Assembly: GCF_947507565.1 (NCBI RefSeq)
Contig: NC_089175.1
Span: 2,779,733 to 2,843,732 of the forward strand
Source: Oscarella lobularis
Taxonomy: Eukaryota; Porifera; Homoscleromorpha; Homosclerophorida; Oscarellidae
Length of the DNA stretch: 64,000 nucleotides
Direction of reading: 5' to 3'
Part shown: positions 48,943 to 58,576 of the stretch, piece after piece
Numbering within the stretch: the stretch's first letter is position 1
How the letters are laid out: each line of letters starts with the position of its first letter
The notes under the pieces: generated by a model
Databases searched by the model: none
The model's input: only the letters and a program-made list of their open reading frames with translations
What the model was told of the DNA's origin: nothing
Position numbers and translations under genes: made by a program

Positions 48943-50270
48943 ATGGCGTCAGGAGCGTCAGGAGGATACGACGAAGACTTCGTCGACGCTCCAGATAATG
49001 ACTTCAAGTGTCCTGTGTGCTTGTTGGTGGCAAAAGATCCTGTACTGACCCGATGTGGTCACCTTTTCTGCGCAACGTGCTATCAAAGCCTGCCAATAAT
49101 AGAGTAGAATTACATAATAGCGCAAGGCATGCCGATACTGTATGCCTGATATAGGGAAGACGAAGAGTACTCATACTCAGTTTTTCAGTGTCCGGTGGAT
49201 AGGCAGCAACTGTATGATGAAGATGTCAGCACTGAGCAACTCAATGCTATCACTTATTCAACTAATTGAGCACACTTGGGTTTTTCCTGATGCTTGAACG
49301 GAACGGAAAATTCTGCAGCTTAAGGTCAGGTGCAGAGCGAGAAAAGCAGGATGTAAAGCAATCTTTGAACTCCGCGAAGCAAAGGTACGCATGGCCCAAC
49401 ACAAAGAAAAAGCGCTCTTCCTTTTTTGCGTTTAGCGTCATCACGAGACTTGCGGCTACGTTGAAGTTTCTTGTCCCAACAAATGCGGCAGTACTATGCA
49501 ACGGTCTCAAGTGGACAACCATGTAAAGAATTCCTGCAGTCAAAGATTGGTTCACTGTAAACATTGTTCTGAAGTTGTGACGTTCAGCAAGCTACGGGTT
49601 TGCATTTTCTCACGTTGTTTTTTCTTTTACCAATACTTAGTATTTTGGTTGCAGAGTCACATGAACGATGATTGTCAGTTAATTCCTGTTGATTGCCCTC
49701 ATTGCAGTCGCAGCATGCAGCGTTTCTTGGTTTGCACGTTTTGCACGTTTGCTGTTTAGATAATTGGATCACAATTATTCTTTGCAGCTTCCGGTGCACT
49801 GTTCTTCCGACAGTACAGGCGACTGTCCGTATACCGAAATTGCTTGCAGTTATTCTGAAATTGGTTGTAAGACAATAGTAGGTCATGCAAACATCCAGTG
49901 CCCCGTTTTGACATTCTCATCTGTGTAGTGTGCTCGAAAATGTATGGACGCTCACATACAAGACAGTTTAGCTGCTCACATGCAATTGCTTCTTATTAAC
50001 AGCAGAAAACATCAGCAACAACATTTAGAAGAAATTAAAGCGATTGAGAAAAAATATGAGTTGGTCCTGGCCAAGAAAGAGAAGGAAAAAGACGAGCTTC
50101 TGAAAAAGATGATCTCCCTTGAAAGACGCTTTAACGAGTTTATGCGCATGAACGGTTTAGGTTTTCAACTGTACTGAACATCTACAACTTTCTAGTCAAA
50201 TTCAAGTGGAAAATTGAGAATCTAAATCATAGGCAGTACCCCTCCATAGTGCCAGTTTCCGTGGTAGTTC
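48943..50270 (+). pseudogene. TRAF-like gene copy 1 (broken)
   Basis: Starts MASGASGGYDEDFVDAPD with a RING half CPVCLLVAKDPVL, CGHLFC, then CPVDRQQL, TRAF zinc fingers (CGYVEVSCPNKCG, HCKHCSEVV, VDCPHCS) and a coiled coil (residues of IKAIEKKYELVLAKKEKEKDE kept open). A MATH-like start, FKWKIENL, is at about 50205. Compared with copy 2 there is an in-frame TGA at 49294-49296 where copy 2 has CGA, the matching intron has lost its GT donor (AATGCT at 49246 vs AATGTT) and the acceptor TTTTAG is gone. The RING Cys-x2-Cys is complete, so a short RING-only product is possible. Confidence 0.75.
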
Positions 50271-50439
50271 GAGTCAACTAATTCAAAAATATTACAGCGA
50301 ACATCTCCCGTTTGTTCTTGTTTTAGTGTACAACTGTTCAAGGCGTCATGTCAGTGCGCAGAACAACTGGACTGCACTGTGTCTCTCAGTACCGGAAATA
50401 ATTGTTAGAAGCATGCATACAGAACTGTCCGTCTTCAGA

Positions 50440-50605
50440 ATCGCCACTGTGCCGTTGACTTGTCCATTTCTGAGCGTTCGGACGCTAAGATTTGAAATCA
50501 TAGCAGACTCAAAGATGGAGAGTAGATGTAGTCTGGTGCGGGTGCCACAAAATTCATAAAAGTGTTTAGGTGCAAGTCCCGTACAAATCGAGCCAAAGTC
50601 TGAAC
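50440..50605 (-). pseudogene. NagA-like deacetylase fossil
   Basis: ATTCATAAAAGTG, CAAAGATGGAGAGTAGATGTAGTC and GCGTTCGGACGC match parts of the intact NagA-like gene near 54.57-54.68 kb; TAGGTGCAAGTCCCGTAC and AATCGAGCCAA at 50567-50600 match its first exon near 54.91-54.99 kb. Intervening sequence is lost. It is followed by the death-domain ORF and a SAXO 3' fossil. Confidence 0.75.
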
Positions 50606-50639
50606 ACTTACCAGAATTTTCTGGAGTAAAAACTTGATT

Positions 50640-51075
50640 CACTGTTTCCGTTTTTCCCTCTTCCAGAAGTGCTTTGCACAAACATCCGATGGTGGCTGAA
50701 CCATTTTTGCTTTCTCTCCAATGGAATAATAGCATTTGGAACGATTGTTCCCTGACATCTCCTTTTTTTATCAATTTCAATCCTCGCAATTGTCTCCTCA
50801 TTTACATCAAGCCTCCTTGCAATGTGTTTCCACTCCTTCACAATATGATTAGCTACGTCTTGAAGCTCTCTTCTTGTTGGCTTTCGTTCAGAATACACCA
50901 ATTTTTTTCTAAATACTTTTGCAGAAAAATTGTCACAACAAATGGCTGACGTCATACCTAGCTTTTGTCTTTGAGATAATCCCAACAATGCTTCTTTGTG
51001 TTTCCGCGCTGCTTCTTTGTGTGCCCACGCCGCTTTGAGTGCCAAGAGCGCCTGCAACTCAACAACATGGTTCAT
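50640..51075 (-). pseudogene. Death-domain protein, frameshifted in an A7 run
   Basis: From ATG at 51075 (MNHVVELQALLALKAAW) the frame encodes a helical N-terminus and the first half of a death domain (ELQDVANHIVKEWKHIARRL, VNEETIARIE). It then enters a run of seven A (T7 on plus, 50763-50769). The second half, in the +1-shifted frame, continues the same domain (GDVREQSFQMLLFHWRE, SATIGCLCKALLEEG). Deleting one A would restore a typical death domain, so this is a recent pseudogene, a sequencing error in a homopolymer, or a programmed slip. Death domains mediate apoptotic and innate-immune assembly; next to TRAF genes such a role would be natural. Confidence 0.65.
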
Positions 51076-51169
51076 GTGCCGCTCCTTACCAAACCCGTTC
51101 TGGGACTGGGAACCTACAGATCATCGCCCTTCTCGGCAGCTTCGCTTAGGTCGGTTTCAGCCACTTTCT

Positions 51170-51690
51170 CTCGTAGCTCTTTTGCCGCCCAGTCGACTTT
51201 CCAGGCTCACTTCCAAGGAAAAGCCGTCGAACAGCCGACTACCGGGTATCAGGCGCTCGTGCCGCCACTAGCGCGCTCTATCACCTTAGCAGATCTCATC
51301 TGATCTCATCATGATATATCTCGCGTGGCACGCAAGACGTTCCACTTGCCGTCCAGTCGACTTTATAAGCTCATTTTTTTTCAAGAGAACGCCGTCGAAC
51401 AGCCGGCCATTTCCGCGAACTGGTCGCCACGCGCGCTAGCTGGGGCTCCTTTCGAGGAAACGATGAATCGGCGTTCACGGGGAAGGATCTTCGTCCGTGT
51501 CTCGCCGCGTCTCTGCGCGAGACGTACACGCTTCCCGTGCACGATCCATTTGTCTATTCGCACAAGGCATCGAGTGGACACAAGTTCTTCATGCCTCTCA
51601 ATGCGTACGAGAAACCCAGCAGCGTCCGAGCAAAAGCATGTTGGAAATGGGGAGTGTGCGTGTTTGAGTAGAAGAGATTACTAGCTTGAA
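51170..51690 (+). pseudogene. SAXO 3'-end fossil
   Basis: GTAGCTCTTTTGCCGCCCAGTC and on to GTCGAACAGCCGACT match SAXO at 48.24-48.30 kb. Then come a second, diverged pass (CAGTCGACTTTATAAGCTCA, GTCGAACAGCCGGCC), GGGGCTCCTTTCGAGGAAAC, CACGATCCATTTGTCTATTCGCAC and AGAAACCCAGCAGCGTC, covering the SAXO C-terminus with frameshifts. The 3' UTR match (ACTAGTAG, CAGAGAAATGGGGTTCTGG) continues to about 51.83 kb. Confidence 0.88.
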
Positions 51691-52032
51691 TACAGAGTGC
51701 TTTAGAATACTAGTAGAAACTATAGATGTATGGCAAATAATTTGCTAACTGTTCTCTCTGAAGTGACATCAATTTTAGCAGAGAAATGGGGTTCTGGTTT
51801 ATTTAGGGGGTCAGGGTCATTTTTATTGTAATCTGAGGTGAAGTTGTTATGCTAATTAACTACTAGTAGGGTACCTCTCATTTCGCCTTTTCTCCTTACC
51901 TGCAAGTCAATGGTTTAGCCTTAGTTTGTTGCCTGAGTGGCAATATGGCCCTTGCAATGTATGGGTCTCCCCGAACCCCCGAACCCCCGAACCATTCTGC
52001 ATCTAACTTTAACGCACGTAGTTGGTTGAGAC

Positions 52033-53650
52033 ATGGCGTGTTCAGACCAAGGAGGATACGACGAAGACTTCGTTGACGCTCCAGATGACGACTACAAGTG
52101 TCCTATATGCTTGCTGGTGGCAAAAGACCCTCTGCTGACCCGATGTGGTCACCTTTTCTGCAGAACATGCTATGAGGGGCAAGACCTAACGTAAAACTAC
52201 AAAATAAAACAGCACAACGCATTGAGTACACGTAAACATGACATAGGGGGCAAGAGGAAAACAATGAAAGTGATGAAGATGACAATGAAAACGAATTTCT
52301 TCAGTGTCCGGTGGACAGGCAACTCCTGGAGGAAGATGACGTCGGCATTCAGCAACTCAATGTTAACACTCACTGAGTACGTTTTAGGTTTTCCCTGATG
52401 CTCGAACGGAACGAAAAATACTGCAGCTCAAGGTCAAGTGCAGAGCAAGCAATGCAGGATGCACGGCAGTCTTTGAACTCCGCGAAGCAGAGGTACACGT
52501 ATTTACCTAATTAATAGGAGGATATTTTTACTTGTATTTAGTCTCATCAAAAGAATTGCGGCTACGTTAATGTTTCTTGCCCTAACAAATGCGGCGTTAC
52601 TATGCAAAGGTCTGAAGTGGCCAACCATAAAGAGAATTTCTGCAGCCAGAGATGTGTTGAATGCGAATATTGCTCTGCAGTTATGAAGTTCTGCGAGCTA
52701 CAGGTTTGTAGCTTCTCGCATTCTCTTTCTCTTAACAGTATAGTGTATTGTATTTTGACTGAGAAGAGTCACATGGATAGCGAGTGTCAGCAAATTCCTG
52801 TTGATTGCCTTCAGTGCAGTAACAGAATGCCACGTCACTTGGTTTGCACGTCACTGTTCACAGTACTAGGTATTATAATTAAGTGTTGTTGCAGCTTTCA
52901 TCTCACTGTTCAGCCGACAGCACTGGCGACTGTCCTCATACCGAAATTTCTTGCATTTATTCTGAAGTTGGTTGTACGACAAAAGTGGGTCATCCTTCTT
53001 ACATTCAGTGTCTCGTTTGACGTTCTGTTTAGTGCCTTCGGAAATCCATGGGCGTTCATGTGCAGGACAGCGTAGCTGCCCACATGCAATTACTTTTTGA
53101 TAGCAACAAAAGACAGCAGAGGCAAATCAAAGCGATGCAGCAAAAGTACAATTTGGTCTTAGCTGAGCAAGAGAAACGTATAAAACAACTTCTTACCATG
53201 TTTGTTGAAAAGAGGCCTCAAAATTTCACTTGGAACATTGAACATCTGGATATTGAGCAGATGCCTTACGGCAGTGACAAATTCCGCGGCTGTTGCAATG
53301 GCACCTTGCAACTTAAGCTAAAGAAAAGGTCGAATACAATCTTTCTTGTCTTGGCGTACCACTGTTCCAGATGTCAACTCAGATCTACAGTGTTGCTCTA
53401 CTTTGTGTCTGTCAGAGGTAGTACCACTTGTAGAAGCAGAGCTCGTCTTTCACATTCTGCCAGTATCGATTTAGCCGCTTTCAAGTTTGCAGGACAGGCA
53501 CCAAGTTCTACGTCTGTGCCAATAATCTCGCTAGACGAAATCCCAGCTGCGCTGATCATTGGCTTCAACTATAATTTTGCTGTTGGCGGTGACCTACCTA
53601 CCATCTATTCACCTTCTCCCAAGCAACCCAGACTAATGTCAACACCGTAA
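52033..53650 (+). CDS. TRAF-like RING / zinc-finger protein (copy 2)
   Basis: ATG 52033 gives MACSDQGGYDEDFVDAPDDDYKCPICLLV, then CGHLFC, an acidic loop and CPVDRQLL. A 26-nt intron (52362-52387) must be removed to join ...QQLN to VFPDARTERKILQ. TRAF-type zinc fingers follow (VNVSCPNKCGVTMQRSEV, CVECEYCS, SHMDSECQQIPVDCLQCS), then a coiled coil (QRQIKAMQQKYNLVLAEQ) and FTWNIEHL, which resembles the first MATH strand. The rest of the C-terminus does not look like a full MATH domain and may be mis-spliced or degraded. TRAFs are receptor adaptors and E3 ligases in NF-kB/JNK signalling. This copy keeps all splice sites and CGA where copy 1 has a stop, so it is the probable functional gene. Confidence 0.77.
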
Positions 53651-53725
53651 CCACGGATTGTAGCATCTGGTGCTGTAACAAACGAGGGTTTTTGTACAAG
53701 CACAAAATATTGATAAACCCGTCTT

Positions 53726-55154
53726 TCACACTGTTTGTCCCTTGTAGAAAACCTTCAAAAGCGAGACCTGATACTTGTTGTTAACCCCTTCTTTATAGCC
53801 GATCCTCTCAATGATTTTGACTAGCAAAATGTTTGCTTCTAGTCCCGGTCGCAGGCTCCCAACGACTTCATCCTTTCCTAACAGTTTAGCTGGGTTTGTG
53901 CTGCACAACTGCACAGCTTTAGCAACAGCATTAGAGAGCGCGACCCCGGCATGGTGCCTGTAGTAGATCCCCTGCACGTCGCGCGTAAAGAGATTGACGA
54001 AATTCTCAAAGACCTTCAGCATCGTGACACAGGATCCGAATAGCAAGGGCACGTCCGACTCCAAATCGTCCACGCGTAGGTGCGTCCGATCCTCAGCCAG
54101 ACACCCATCTCTCCCAAATACTCTGAATCGATTAGACGAAGGCAGACCGGCAGCGAACGCCTGATCAGAATAGGCGATGACACGATCGAGACTTTTACGC
54201 GCAATCCAGTCGAGAAGAATCGACGGATGAACATGAATGCAATCGCCAATAACAGTGATATTGAGATCGTCGTTACGCAGAGCCTCTTCCTAGAGACAGA
54301 GAACGGTTTCAAAAATCAGTTTGGAAGTCTCTAATGTGAAAGGGGCGCTATGCTTTCCCTTACTATCATCCCACCGTCGCCGAACGCTTTGAGACTGCTA
54401 CCAGATGCATTTCCCAAATGAATGATGTATTTGCATCCGGCTTCGACGGCGTTTCTCAGCGTTCGTGCGCTCGGTTTTGCGTGTCCCGTTCCCACTGTAA
54501 TTCCTTCTCGTGTCGCCGCGCGAATGACGTCGATCGTATCCTCGGCGTTGCCCATTTCTGGGGCAACGTTGAGCATTCGGACGCCACGAGTTGAAATCAG
54601 TTCGTGTAGCCGACTCAAAGACGGAGAGTAGATGTAGTCTTTATTGTGACATCCGCAGCAGTCGGGATTCATAAAAGTGCCTTCGACTAAACAGCCATAA
54701 AATGACGAATCTATTAGAGAAATATTAGTAACGATGGATTCAATAATGTAATCCCACAAACCATCGTTCACTACCCTAGCCGATCCCTCTAGATAGGCTT
54801 TAACTATATCAAGCGGAGCTGCAAGTGTAGCCTAAATAACGATCCTTATTAATTAAAATAATTATTTTTTTGAATTTTATTTACCAACACCAATCCGGTT
54901 ACGCCTTGTTTTAGGTGCAAGTCCCGTACGTGTCGTATGCGAGCAGCGTGCTCTTCAGGAGTCGTCCGAGACGTAGACGAATCGAGCCAAGTCATGTCGT
55001 TCACCTGTAAGTCGATCAACCCGGGCAGAGCCCATAGCAGACCTTCCTGGCACTCCGCCGCTTCGGCTTCGGCTTGAATGCTTGCAATGCATCCGTCACT
55101 AATCGATATGCTGCAAGGACCGTCTCGTCCAGGCACGAGAACGTTGCGGATCAT
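53726..55154 (-). CDS. N-acetylglucosamine-6-phosphate deacetylase-like amidohydrolase
   Basis: Multi-exon gene starting MIRNVLVPGRDG (ATG at 55154). Family marks: LPGLIDLQVN near the N-terminus, a long TIM-barrel body with EGTFMNP, GHAKPSARTLRNAVEAG, HLGNASG (NagA HLFNAM position), VIGDCIHVHP (NagA DGIHVHP), AYSDQAF (catalytic SD position), NPAKLLG and the C-terminal GSLRPGLEANILLVK. The intron 3' of GDGGMI uses GTAAGG and joins to EEALRNDD. NagA/AMDHD2 releases acetate from GlcNAc-6-P in amino-sugar breakdown. Some metal-site motifs differ from the standard forms, so substrate may differ. Convergent with TRAF copy 2. Confidence 0.75.
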
Positions 55155-55290
55155 GGATAGAAGTCCTCACGTGCTCACTGCAGCCCGGCCCCCGGATGTA
55201 GGACAAGTCCATCAACTAAACGGCGCGAATCGCTTGCTGGTAATTTTATTTCATGCCTCAACTAAAAGAGCACTTTGACAGAGTCCAACT

Positions 55291-56035
55291 CTATATGAAT
55301 TCGTTCACAATTTTGTATATTCCTTTGCTCGGTTCAATGACAAACGCGAAGTACGCCTTCGAATCTTCAGAACGCGCATTTAAAACGCTGATTGTTAGGA
55401 CATCCACGTCGTCGTAGCTAAGTTCAATATCAAATGTCTCGCCTCTAAAACTGAGGTCGCTGTCGACGGTCTTGATTAGAACTTCAAATTCCCCCGGCTC
55501 TTGCTCTGCCCCTATAACTTTGTGCGCGTAAAATTTATAGTTAGACACATTTTTGTAGACGTGAACAGACGACTCACTATCTGCGAGATCCCGCGATTGG
55601 GATTGTATGCTCCCGCCGCTTGTTAGAAGATTGCACGTGGGATTAGAAACGTTTGCCGTGCAAGCCTTATTTGGTGATGAAATTACAACTTCGGCAGGAA
55701 TACTCATTCCAATTTGCACACGACGAATTGTCCACTTTGTTCCTCCGCACAGAGGAAAACCAGGCGTTCCTTTGGCAGCTAGAAATACACGTACTTCAAA
55801 ATATATTTATTTAGATTGTTGTGCGCAAAACAAAACGCGAAAGCTTTATAGCCGCCACTTCAAGCTGGTACAGTACTGCTAACCTTCGGGTTGAATACGA
55901 AATGCAATAGCGTTTTGAGCTGCTTCGCAATCAATTCCCTGGTAGTTTGAACTTGAGTTTGCACGCAAAAACTCGGCAGCTATCGTTTTTAAGCACGCCT
56001 CTTCACTGATGTCTAAATCGTCCGAGCAGCTAGAG
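55291..56035 (-). CDS. Unknown extracellular protein, 3' part
   Basis: At least two minus-strand exons: about 56033-55885 (SCSDDLDISEEACLKTIAAEF, ANSSSNYQGIDCEAAQNAIAFRIQPE) and about 55782-55291 (KGTPGFPLCGGTKWTIRRV, then a 140-residue beta-rich stretch ending YKIVNEFI). Several Cys residues and NVS sequons suggest secretion. The first exon was not found; the 56.04-56.34 kb region has no convincing signal peptide. No family recognised. Confidence 0.5.
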
Positions 56036-56700
56036 AAAATCAAAACGCGTGACTAAAAGACGCTGCGGTCGAGGAGGCAAACAACTGCCACGGCTCAGTT
56101 TTAGAAAAAAAAACAGGCGGCGGATTATTTAGATCAGTCGATTTTTTGGTTCCAAAAATCACTTGAATAGTAGTTCCGTCAACGTTGCAGTCGTACGTTT
56201 AAAAGCACATACAAGTACAGTATAGTTCAAACCTTTGATTTTGATTTTGTAAGTAATCAGAAGAGATTCTGCTAAAAGATTGAGACGTCCGTTGTATCAA
56301 CCTGCAAAGGGATATAATGACGCGTGCACCCTGCACCGCGAATGCTTATAAGGCACTATGGAAGCACTATGGAAGCTTCCGGCTATCTAGTAACGTACGT
56401 AACAGAATGTAGTCAATGCCTAAGAAAACAGACCTCGCCTGCCTTAGCAAAACAACGAAACCACCGCGCGCGATCGAGGCTTACGTGACGGAAGATGGGC
56501 GCTTCTCTGTGACGTTGCAGTTGCTCGAAATAAGGTCCCTATAGGCAGAACGTCGCTCAAATTCGACTGTTAGCTTTATTTAGTTTACGTTTCGGTGACA
56601 GATTGTATTACAGCCAACGTCTCAGGACTCAAAGGGCACGAAAGAGAATTCCTAGATCGACCGTGAGGAACTGGTAGCCGTGAAAAAAATTGGCCTCGTC

Positions 56701-57021
56701 TCACAAATAAGATTCTGGGTACAAGCTTTCTCCTGTCTCTGTCCACGCATTCCTATTGACGCAGTAGCCCTTTTCATCGACGTCTATTTCCCTATAGATA
56801 TAGATATATCTACCAAAGCGTCGAAGAGTCTCATGCATGAAAAAGGCTAACCAAGTATTCGAGGCGTCATTGGTGCTTTTGAAGACGCAGTAAAGAGTAA
56901 GGTTGCCGCAACCGGGCAACGTTCCGCTTTGTGGGGTGAATTCTATAGAGTCTGCGTTACCGCTGACTCTCTCGAAAGCCAACAGGAGCAAGGAGAAAGC
57001 GAGAATTCGTATGCCAGCCAT
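56701..57021 (-). CDS. Small secreted Cys protein of unknown function
   Basis: ORF of 106 aa from ATG 57021. A clear signal peptide (MAGIRILAFSLLLLAFERVSG) precedes a short mature part with NADSIEFTPQSGTLPGCGNL, TLYCVFKSTND, AFFMHETLRRFGRY and DVDEKGYCV, containing three Cys. It is either a complete small secreted protein or the first exon of a longer one. It ends in TGA at 56703-56701. It may belong with the 55.3-kb exons, but an in-frame splice was not demonstrated. Confidence 0.5.
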   Translation of the reverse strand: MAGIRILAFSLLLLAFERVSGNADSIEFTPQSGTLPGCGNLTLYCVFKSTNDASNTWLAFFMHETLRRFGRYIYIYREIDVDEKGYCVNRNAWTETGESLYPESYL

Positions 57022-58576
57022 AGCTTCCTCGCTTGTCCGTGTTTGATTCAATGATTGCTCATCCTGTCACGCTATATTTATAGAACTTCCTAATGAACGT
57101 GGGATGGAGGAATTTAGTTTCATGCATAAAGAGGCAGCTAAAGGTCAATGTGAGTCGAAAGAAACAGCGCTATTTTGATCGACCTCCTACGGATAAAACT
57201 TTTCATAGCTCTGAGAGCGTGCTGAGACAACGTGAGATATTGAATGTCTGCTTTTATTTTCTACACCACCGAGTAAGACGCCCGTTCGTTTTCCTGGCAA
57301 GTAAAAAGGCAATATTTCCACCCCGGTGTATATCCACCATGGGCATTGATAGAAATTGAGCAATTGTGAATGGCAGTTTGTTCTAGTGGAAATGGGATGC
57401 GTATTAGAATGAAGTTTACCTGGGGACAAAGATGACTTGGATCAAGCAGTCACGGTGACTTGCAAGACGACTCGAGTATACAGCACGGCATATCTATGAT
57501 TGTTCTGGCTTTTTGTCTGACTGCCTTTCAAAGTTTAGCAGGATGCAGCGTCAGGCGAATGTCTGGGAGAGCGGAAGATAAAAATGTATACTGTAATCAC
57601 ATCATTCGCGTTCATTTTTTGCCTGCTAGCGCGCGTTTGCATCTTTTGAAACGCATTTGAAATGAGACGAAATGGCCAGGAAAAGAGCCGTGCATCGGCT
57701 GCAACTCTTGGTTATCTTCGCTGATGTCCTCGCCGAGCCTTTTTGCTTTTGTGAAGTCGCCTTTAGGTCTGAAAACGAAATCGTGGGCCTCGATTTCAGT
57801 TATGAGCGCATTTCTTCGGCGAATCGCGCGAAGCGGGCGTCACTGCTTGCCTCTACCTTCCATTTCGATTGATCCGATCAGAAAAAACGTCAATACTCGA
57901 CGGCCATACGCTCGATCACCTTTCATGTCGATCGATCCGGTCAGAAAAACGTCGGATCGCACGCAGCTAAGCGAAAATCTCCACGAGGCGAATACGTGAC
58001 GGCCATATACGCGCACATTTTACCTCCATAGCGATTTTACACTCGATCATGCCAGTACTAAAATAATATTACATGTCCAATATCCTAGGTTCTTTCCATC
58101 GATCCTTCTGCCTTCGTTCGTCATCGGTTTCCTTGGGCGCTCGACCTAAAAATTCCTATTAGTCACTGTCAAATAATCGTTGTACGTACCTTTTGAGTTG
58201 CGTCCGTATTAGCGTAACCCAGGCCACACCGCGCGGAGGTTCGGACGCTTCGTAGCCCAAGGCGGTCCTTCGCCGAAGCGATGGCCACCCTTCCAAAAAG
58301 TTTCGGGCAGTTTTGGCTTCACTGGCCCCCTCAATCAGTATCCGCCTGGACGAGTAGTCGGCCCCTAATGCCGAGTCCCCCGGCGCGACGATACCTGACC
58401 ACATTGGTAAGCACGAAGCTAAGAACCAGGGCTTTTGAGTTGGCGAGCGGCTGACCACCGTTTGTAGGAGTCAACAAGGAAGACAGTGCAGTGGAGGAAT
58501 CGAAGGCTCCTGGGCCGGATCATCTTCGGTCTAATCGCGTCGTTCGGGTGAGATAAGTGCCGGCAACCAGGCCATA
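57022..58576. other. Gene-poor stretch before the retroelement
   Basis: No convincing gene. At 57496 an ATG opens a short hydrophobic ORF (MIVLAFCLTAFQSLAGCS) that could be a signal-peptide exon with no continuation found. The last ~400 bp before the RT ORF (GC-richer, with GAATCGAAGGCTCCTGGGCC near 58498) may be 5' sequence of the retroelement. Confidence 0.4.

Noticed and set aside
57093-57359. 88-aa ORF with basic residues
   Set aside because: No domain, no supporting splice structure, atypical composition.
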